This document shows, piece after piece, positions 57,491-64,000 of a stretch of DNA of 64,000 nucleotides. The position numbers and the translations under genes are program-made. The notes beneath the pieces are model-generated. The model was not told the origin of the DNA and did not search any database. It worked only from the letters and a program-made list of their open reading frames with translations. The stretch spans positions 1,178,001 to 1,242,000 of the forward strand of contig CM035308.1 in assembly GCA_002900995.3 (NCBI GenBank), given 5' to 3'. The stretch comes from Ganoderma boninense (lineage: Eukaryota; Basidiomycota; Agaricomycetes; Polyporales; Polyporaceae). The first letter of the stretch is position 1. Every line of letters starts with the position of its first letter.

Positions 57491-59130
57491 ATGGCCTCCT
57501 CATCCAAGGCCGTTTCTGACCTCAATCCACGCACCCATCACTATGAGTTCTTCGGGCCCCCTGGCGCGTTCGCGATTACTCTCGGTGTCCCCGCCATGAC
57601 CTACATGCTCTACTTTGCCTGCTCCGAGCACACCGGTGGCTGCCCCCCATCCATCGACACCGCCGTCGTTCTCGACTCGCTCTCCAAAGTGGACTTCTGG
57701 AAAAGCCTCTGGGATACTCAGGCTCTCATTGCCTACCTGACCTGGTACTGGTTCACCGTTGTTGCTTGGTTTATCCTCCCCGGAGACTGGATCGAGGGGA
57801 CCGTCATGCGCAACGGGCAGAAAAAGAAGTACAAAATCAATGGTACGCTGCTTTCCTTCCTTTCTATCTGCACGCGACTTAACCGCATTCCTCTAGCGTT
57901 TTCTACGATGCTTTTGGCTCTCGGTCTCGTCATAGGTACCATTTATCGCGAGGGTCCCCAGCCTCTTACATTCATCTACGAACACTGGACCGGTCTCATC
58001 ACTGCGTCCCTCTTAATGTCCGTTGTCCAGGGGATCGCTGTCTACGCTGCGTCATTCCGTTCCGGCGCCCTTCTCGCACTCGGTGGAAACAGTGGAAACC
58101 CGATCTATGATGTGCGCCGCCATACGTCTCTTGCTCCCTTGACGTTGCTGACCATTCGTTCCGTCTAGTTCTACATTGGTCGCGAGCTGAACCCGTCCCT
58201 CGGTTCTTTTGATATCAAGTCCTTCAACGAGCTCCGTCCTGGTCTCATTCTCTGGGTGCTCATCGACATCGGCATGATTTGCGAACAGGCCGTGCGCCGT
58301 GGAGGGTTTGACAAGGTCACCGATTCAATGTGGCTCGTGTTTGCATTCCAGTCCTGGTATGTGCTTGATGGTCTCTACAACGAGGTACGTCTCGACTGCC
58401 ATGCAGTGGCGCGTTCCCCTCTCAACGTAATCCCAGCCTGCCATCTTCACCACGATGGACATCATCACGGATGGCTTTGGCTTCATGCTCGCCGTCGGTG
58501 ACCTTGCATGGGTTCCATTCGTCTACTCCCTCCAGGCCCGGTATTTGGTCTTCAACCAGATCGAGCTTGGTCCCATCTACACCGCCCTGATCATCGCTGC
58601 CAATTTGGCCGGTTACTATATCTTCCGTGCCGCCAATGGTGAGAAGAACGACTTTCGGAATGGCCGCAACCCAAAGAGTAAGTGAACTTGCGCTCGGGAA
58701 AATGATCACGTGAAATGACAACAACTGTTACAGACCTCGAATTCATGACCACCGAGCGTGGAACCAAGCTTCTTACCTCCGGTTGGTGGGGACGGTCTCG
58801 CCACCCGAATTACATGTGCGTACATCTCCTAACCAGTGGACCTAATGTTTGCTTATTTCGCCAAAATCGTAGGGGTGACCTTCTCATGGCTCTCGCCTGG
58901 TCTCTTCCGACTGGTTTCAACACGCCCATCACATACTTTTATGTGACCTACTTTGCCGTCCTCCTCATTCATCGTGAGAGGCGTGATGACGAGGCATGCG
59001 AAAAGAAGTGCGTGTATTTAGACACGGCAACCGGGTTTGCCGCATGCTGACGAGGCATTGCAGGTATGGCAAGGACTGGCATCAATACAAGAAGCTCGTT
59101 CCTTGGCGCATCATCCCTTACGTATACTAA
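57491..59130 (+). CDS. ERG24: delta(14)-sterol reductase
   Basis: Seven exons (57491-57842, 57897-58111, 58169-58384, 58437-58677, 58734-58815, 58873-59007, 59064-59130) give 435 residues. Family marks in order: [17 protein letters not shown] near the N-terminus, [71 protein letters not shown] and the C-terminal [20 protein letters not shown] followed by [10 protein letters not shown]. There are eight or more hydrophobic helices. The [20 protein letters not shown] block is of the C-14 reductase (lamin-B-receptor-like) type rather than the ERG4 C-24(28) type. The enzyme reduces the C14-C15 double bond after CYP51 in ergosterol synthesis at the ER, using NADPH. Intron 1 is 54 nt, in frame and free of stops. 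Confidence 0.88.
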
Positions 59131-59920
59131 TGTTCTAATGACCCCAATGTGTGCGCTGCATGGTGTCGTCTGGAGGCCACTGGTTGGAATGGTGGATGGT
59201 CATGTTTGGACTATGTTCTCGGATCGTCTCGGGCGTAATATCAGGATTGTATCCTAGCGGGATGACCATTGGACGACCGCGTGCCTGAAGAGGTTTACGA
59301 CATCCCTCGCCCGTGACAGTCTAGGGATGTTTTCACGGTGGATGTTTGCTGGTTATCGTCCCACTCTCTTTCACCATGTCGCTGCTCACATGGAGCGTTC
59401 TAGCACAGCATATCGGTATCCTTTGCGCTTGTCCCGCTCGTCCTCAGGCCTGGAATGCTTGAAAACTCGAGTGATTGCTGAGCATTTGTCGTGCGCTCAG
59501 TGCACTGACCTCCCATTCCTTAACTGACCTTGCTCGACTCTTCATCACCAGGCACCGTCAAATTTCGATCGCAAATACGCCCCTCTGACTCAGACACTTC
59601 AGATTGACGATCGTAACTTGAATGCCGCCCAGTCTCCAGGAGTCTATAGCTTCAACCCAGCCTAGTCTTCGGCAGCCATTACGAACACCCGAAGGCGGCT
59701 GGGCGGCGCGCCGAGCAGGCCAACGTTTGAGCGAAGCTACTCTGTTTGAACTTTGAACGTCGTCGTCAACACACCACTGCGGTTTGCCTCCACGTGTTCT
59801 CCTAGGCAGTTCCAATAGCATACCTCTTTGTCCACGGTCCCAGGCTACTGTAGGTTGGTAATCACCCGCCGCCGGAGTCCATTCGTAATACAGAAGGGCG
59901 GGCGTCATTGGGATGTGGCA
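59131..59920. other. intergenic spacer
   Basis: ERG24 3' flank and GST upstream region. No supported gene. Confidence 0.5.
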
Positions 59921-59922
59921 GG

Positions 59923-59929
59923 TATAAAG
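59923..59929 (+). promoter_or_regulatory. TATA box of the first GST gene
   Basis: TATAAAG, 107 bp before the ATG at 60030. Confidence 0.45.
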
Positions 59930-60029
59930 TATCTGATCATGAGGAGTGCGAGCACACCCTTCACGCGGCTTCGCTCCCAGTAGACACGAGGTGCTTGGGG
60001 AAATCAACAACACCACACCGCGGAGCAAG

Positions 60030-60898
60030 ATGTCTCAGCCTATCCTCTTTTACGATATTCCCAGCACCGCGAAGGGTGTTGCATGGTCACCCAACACCTG
60101 GAAAACTAGGTGCGGGCGATTCTGGAACAGCGCGGTGGCTAGTGGAGAATCTGATCAGCCGAGCCCACCTCCCTTCCATACAGATATGCCCTAAACATCA
60201 AAGGCATCCCATACAAGACCGTCTGGGTCGAGTACCCCGACATCGCCGCGCTCTGCCAGAAGATCGGCGCGAGCCCGACCGCGAAGAAGGGCGACGGCTC
60301 GCCGCTCTACACGCTCCCCGCGATCTTCGACCCGAACACGCAGACCGCGGTCGCCGACTCGGGCAAGATCGCGCGCTATCTCGAGACGACGTACCCCGAC
60401 GCCACGCCCCGGCTCATCCCCGCCGAGCTCGACGTGCTCACCACCGCATTTGAAGATGCGTTCTGGGGCGCGCTCGGCGTAGGCTACGCCCCCGTCATCA
60501 TACCCGCCGCGTTCGCCGTACTCTGCGAGGGCAGCAAGCCGTACTTCCGCGAGACGAGGGAGGCGCGGCTAGGTGGAAAGCTGGAGGAGCTCGCCCCGCC
60601 AGGTAGCGAGACGCGCACGCAGGTGTGGGCCAAGTTGAAGAAGGCGACGGGCAAGATCGCAGCATGGTACGAAGGTGCTGGTGACAAGGAGAGGCTCTTC
60701 GTGTTGGGAGACGGTGCGAGCGTCACATACGCAGACGTCGTCGTCGCAGGCTTCTTTGTGTGGTTCAAGGTGTGCCTCGGGGAGGACAGCGAGGAGTGGA
60801 AGGAGATGGCCTCCTGGGATGGAGGCCGGTGGGGAAAGGTGTTGGCTGCTTTTGAGAAGTACAGCGCAGTCGATGTCGGTGAGCAGGCTCGGCTATGA
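60030..60898 (+). CDS. glutathione S-transferase, FuA / etherase-like class (copy 1)
   Basis: Exons 60030-60109 and 60184-60898 give 264 residues. The thioredoxin-like N-terminal domain starts ILFYDIPSTAKGVAWSPNTWKTR, where the Ser in AWSPNTW is the likely glutathione-activating residue of Ser-type FuA enzymes. YPDIAALCQKIGA, then the conserved PLYTLPAI and VADSGKIARYLE (glutathione contacts) follow. The all-helical C-terminal domain includes LFVLGDGASVTYADVVVAGFF and WDGGRWGKVLAAFEKY. FuA enzymes are typical of wood-decay basidiomycetes and bind or conjugate phenolic wood extractives and lignin fragments. A tandem paralogue follows 313 bp downstream with the same intron position and phase. 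Confidence 0.85.
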
Positions 60899-61211
60899 AG
60901 GACCACCATTAGTAACAGGCTGCCCTCACATAGAGTTTGAGGGAATCAATAGGTTGCCAGCTTTAGCGGTTTCGTCCGCATGCAGCAGACCTTCGGCCAA
61001 TCCACATGAAGAGGCCGAGTTACCAAGCTCGCTCAGTCAGCAGCAGTCGGTAGCTATGTGGCTCGAGAGAATCCCCGTACTGACCACCAGGTAGGCCGGG
61101 TGTGATCAGAACTGACATCTGCCGAGTTCAGTACCAGACTTAAAAGGACGTGTGTGCTCACACTGTGGTGCCAGTCTTCGACCCCCACGTCCGCACCAAC
61201 ATCTCACAGCG
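60899..61211. other. spacer between the GST genes
   Basis: Holds a CTTAAAAGG element near 61,138, about 70 bp before the second GST start. No gene. Confidence 0.45.
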
Positions 61212-62053
61212 ATGGAGCCCATAGTGTTCTATGACATACCAGGTCATGTCCGTGGCTGCGCCTGGTCCCCAAACACCTGGAAGATTAGGTCAGTGTTTCT
61301 CCATATCCTGCGATCTCCTAGAATATGCATATACCAACTTGCCTCAATAGGTACACCTTGAACTACAAGGGCCTCCCATACACGACGGTTTGGGTCGAAT
61401 ACCCCGACATCGCCCTCCTCTCGAAGAAGATCGGCGTCGCACCCACGGACAAGACGCCGGATGGCTCGCCTCTCTACACCCTCCCCGCGATCTACGATCC
61501 GAACACGAAAATGGCCCTCTCCGAGTCCGCCGTGATCGTGCGGTACCTCGACAAGACATACCCCGACAAGCCGACGCTCATCCCGTCTGAGGCGGACGCG
61601 CTGCACGCGGCGTTCCACGCAGCATTCCGCCCCGCGCTGCTGCCCGACCTGCTGCAGATCATGCTGCCCCCGACGCACGCACAGCTCCGCGCGAAGAGCG
61701 ACAAGTATTTCCACACGACGCGCGAGGCCTGGTTCGGCGCGAAGCTGGAGGAGTTCGCGCCGGTGGGCAGCGAGAAACGCGAGCGGCACTGGAAGGGCGT
61801 CGAGAAGGCGCTCAACACCTTCACGGGGTGGCTGAGCGCCGGCGGGCAGGAGAAGCTGTTTTTCATGGGCGAGAGGATCTCCTACGCGGATTTCACGGTG
61901 GCGGGATTTTTGGTGTGGATCAAGATTGTGCTGGGGGAAGATAGCAAGGAGTGGCAGGACGTCCTGAAATGGAACAACGGGCGCTGGGCCCGTTTCATGG
62001 AGGCGCTCGAAAAGTACGCAGCAGTTGACGTTGGCACCGACGTTGAACTATGA
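61212..62053 (+). CDS. glutathione S-transferase, FuA / etherase-like class (copy 2)
   Basis: Exons 61212-61288 and 61351-62053 give 259 residues. It aligns end to end with copy 1: IVFYDIPGHVRGCAWSPNTW, PYTTVWVEYPDIALLSKKIG, PLYTLPAIYDPNTKMALSES, VRYLDKTYPDKPTLIP in the N-terminal domain, and LFFMGERISYADFTVAGFLV with WNNGRWARFMEALEKY in the C-terminal domain. The presumed catalytic Ser in CAWSPNTW is kept. Divergence is greatest in the helices of residues 105-160, which line the hydrophobic substrate pocket: FHAAFRPALLPDLLQIMLPP here against DAFWGALGVGYAPVIIPAA in copy 1. Different ligand ranges are therefore likely. Cytosolic detoxification of aromatic compounds is the expected role. Confidence 0.86.
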
Positions 62054-62414
62054 TCCGTGCTTGAAGGTAGTCTCATAGGTGGAGCACTTGGAGATCTTTG
62101 AGATGCCATGTACGAATAATAACGTGTTCAGGTGGAACCTTGAATTGAATGACCCGGAGTCGTCCCGACCTCGTACCTGAAACCCTCCGATACGCCCTTT
62201 TCATGAACGGCGGCGTCCTTGCCGCAGCCACAACGCGTGCTCTCCACATCAGCTGGACAAAGGACAAGAATTTTGAATGGTCCGCATGTGCAATCTTCAG
62301 GCGACTCACCGACTACGCTGCAGCATGCGCAGCACCGTACTGCGCATGTCCTCGGAGAGAACACAGGCGTCCTAAGTATATGTCCCGAATCGACGCGCAA
62401 GCATCCACTTGGCC
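62054..62414. other. intergenic spacer
   Basis: GST 3' flank. No gene seen. Confidence 0.5.
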
Positions 62415-62420
62415 TATAAA
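62415..62420 (+). promoter_or_regulatory. TATA box of the GNAT gene
   Basis: CCTATAAATT about 150 bp before the first ATG of the acetyltransferase. Confidence 0.4.
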
Positions 62421-62568
62421 TTGAGATGGCTTGTGGCAGCTTGGCACACCACATACCGATACCCCCAAGCAAAGGTGAGTCCTCCTTGCAGTTCTGTCAT
62501 GCTTCGCTGTTAACATTTCCCATGTGTTCAACCGACGGACAGACAGACAGATAGGCACCTCTTACCTC

Positions 62569-63102
62569 ATGATTCTCATGGCCGCAATCGTTCGCGAGGC
62601 AACCGAGTCTGACGTTGAGCAGCTCGCGCAGCTCTTCATCCAGTCCGTCGACACAAGTCTCCCAGGCATCACTTTCTCCAACGATCCCAGATACGCACTC
62701 GACGTCGTCCGACCCCAACTACTGAAACGACTGTTCCCGCCGAAGTCCCGGAAGACGTTTGTGCTCGAATCGCACACCGGCGAGCTTCTGGGCTACGGGA
62801 ACGTGAAGCCTGACGGCGGGCCGAACAAAGACGAGGACGAGCTCGACCATCTTTTCGTCAAGACAGGGGAGGACCGGAAGGGGTACGGGAGCCAGCTGAT
62901 GGAGGCCATACAGGAAGAGTTCGGCGAACGCGGCTTGTGGGTGCAGGTGTTCGAAAGGAACGAACGCGCGGTACGGTTTTATGAGAAGTGGGGTTTCAGC
63001 TTAGGGGAGGACGGCAAGCAGCCGTTGAAATTTGACCTGGGCGAGGGGCCACAAGAGGAGACAGTATGCTGTATGAGATGGTCGCGCACCTCGCAGTCAT
63101 GA
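62569..63102 (+). CDS. GNAT-family N-acetyltransferase
   Basis: A single exon; starting at 62569 it gives 177 residues (starting at the ATG at 62578, 174). The order fits GNAT: IVREATESDVEQLAQLF, a substrate-side loop, LLGYGNVK (beta-4), DELDHLFVKTGEDRKGYGSQLM with the acetyl-CoA pyrophosphate loop Arg-Lys-Gly-Tyr-Gly, then LWVQVFERNERAVRFYEKWGF, the usual C-terminal strand and helix. The substrate (amino group of a small molecule or protein) cannot be told. The frame extends a little upstream, but a start at 62569 or 62578 places the family N-terminus correctly. It is the only intron-less gene in the right half of the window. Confidence 0.85.
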   Translation: MILMAAIVREATESDVEQLAQLFIQSVDTSLPGITFSNDPRYALDVVRPQLLKRLFPPKSRKTFVLESHTGELLGYGNVKPDGGPNKDEDELDHLFVKTGEDRKGYGSQLMEAIQEEFGERGLWVQVFERNERAVRFYEKWGFSLGEDGKQPLKFDLGEGPQEETVCCMRWSRTSQS

Positions 63103-63376
63103 GCCTGTGGGAAGCGTTGAGGTTCAAACGTTCTGCGGTCTGGTTCGGGGATATGTAGACAGAAGATAAAAGCGAAGAGAACTGCTCGCGCTCATATTGA
63201 GACGTGTACATAATCATGCGGGTGTATGCGTGGTTTATATGGGCGCACTGCGCTCTAGATGCAACATATCCTATAAAATCTACCACATCCTGTAGTCAGC
63301 GCCATTTCATAGTGATGTGCGTACGATGACATACCGTAGCAACAACGTAAGATATAACCGGCAATGGTACACGACC
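63103..63376. other. convergent 3' region
   Basis: Between the GNAT stop and the stop of the minus-strand coiled-coil gene. Nothing seen. Confidence 0.5.
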
Positions 63377-64000
63377 CTACACTGGCAGGTTTTCCTTCTC
63401 ACCTAGGATTTCCCTAGTAGGACTTTGTGAGCCCTTCCGCGCAGCGATGGCAGCAGCGAGACCAGCCTTCAGTGGAGAGATGCTGAGCGCCGACTTCTCG
63501 AGCTCGATGCTCACGTCGATGTCCTCGCCCCCATCCCACTCTTCTTCCAGCAAGCTTTTCTGAACGGACTCGCTCGCTAGTCGGACCGGCGACTCCGCTT
63601 CCGCGAGGGGCGCCATCGAATACTCCTTGAGCTGCGACACCTTCGTCTTCTGTCGCTGCGCAAACACCGCTGCTGCGCCGCCCGGGGTGGGCATGGGAGG
63701 GTTGAGCTTCGACGGCGGGATGACGAGCCCCCCAAGGCCGAGCTGGTCAAACTTCTTCACGAACGCTGCGAGTGCATGGCGCTCCTCTTCAAGCTTAATG
63801 CGCATCTGAAATCAATGTCTCATCAGCCAACGGGCAGCCGGGTTCGTGCATGTGGAAATAAACAGACCTTGCGCTCTTTATCAAGCTGCTTCACAAGCTC
63901 GTCTGCCCACGCCTCCTTCTCCTGACGTACGCGTACCTCGACCTCTAGCTTCTGTGACCACTCCTTCTCGACGTCCTCGCGAACCGCACGGAGGGGCTCC
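63377..64000 (-). CDS. C-terminal part of a coiled-coil protein, possibly kinesin-like (cut by the window edge)
   Basis: Two exons are visible: 64000-63868 (open at the window edge) and 63805-63377, giving 186 residues plus the stop. The first is heptad-rich coiled coil (VEKEWSQKLEVEVRVRQEKE, WADELVKQLDKERK). The second begins MRIKLEEERHALAAFVKKFD, then QLGLGGLVIPPSKL, PPMPTPGGAAAVFAQRQK and a Ser-Pro-rich tail (SISPLKAGLAAAIAAR, SQSPTREILGEKENLPV). The combination recalls the tail of a basidiomycete kinesin, but the motor domain is outside the window, so this is a guess. The intron joins the coiled coil without a break in frame. Confidence 0.65.

Noticed and set aside
1..64000. CRISPR arrays, rRNA genes, bacterial operons
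   Set aside because: No regularly spaced direct repeats, no rRNA-like conserved blocks, and gene structure is eukaryotic throughout.

Overview
The window is nuclear DNA of a filamentous basidiomycete, most likely an agaricomycete of the Polyporales type. The evidence is dense genes with many 45-60 nt GT-AG introns carrying CTAAC/CTGAC-like branch sites, a split tRNA-Leu gene with a fungal-type anticodon-loop intron, and lineage-typical families: FuA-type glutathione transferases, a DUF6534 seven-helix protein, F-box/LRR proteins and an ERG24 sterol reductase. Almost every gene is multi-exon. I built the exon models by hand; unless stated otherwise, the exon phases add up to one continuous reading frame.

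Layout. 0.5-5.1 kb: an intact F-box/LRR gene followed by a decayed paralogue with one nonsense codon and two frameshifts. 5.7-10.5 kb: a BRI3-like small membrane protein, gene-poor DNA with a possible solo LTR and an LRR-like fragment, and a CYSTM-type cysteine-rich peptide gene. 10.8-14.9 kb: tRNA-Leu(CAG), an inverted duplication of its 3' half, and a complete-looking 3,559 bp DD34E (Tc1/mariner/IS630-like) transposon. The transposon has perfect 73 bp terminal inverted repeats (TIRs) flanked by TA and carries a second, 516-residue gene besides the transposase. 15-22 kb: a Kre9/KNH-like secreted protein and a 1,648-residue Rif1 homologue. 23-28 kb: a cytochrome P450 and an FAD-dependent oxidoreductase with 7 nt and 5 nt microexons. 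28.5-31.6 kb: an NHA1-type Na+/H+ antiporter. 31.6-39.6 kb: gene-poor, rich in palindromes, holding two more BRI3-like genes. 39.6-41.7 kb: a DUF6534 membrane protein in about 17 tiny exons.

42.8-64 kb is a dense, mostly housekeeping block: a YEATS2-like chromatin reader divergent from FEN1/RAD27; NOP12 convergent with FEN1 and divergent from the SNARE YKT6; a SAM methyltransferase; a conserved coiled-coil protein divergent from ERG24 (sterol C-14 reductase); two tandem FuA glutathione transferases; a GNAT acetyltransferase; and the 3' end of a coiled-coil, possibly kinesin-like, gene cut by the window edge.

The most unusual item is the two-gene transposon: an intact transposase beside an accessory protein with a PB1/ubiquitin-like region, a Cys/His motif, a SUMO-interaction-like motif and a SAM-like region. 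Other notable items are three dispersed BRI3-like paralogues, microexons in several genes, the split tRNA with its inverted half-copy, and a 528 nt intron containing a near-perfect 18 bp hairpin. All names rest on motif recognition by eye; no database search was possible.
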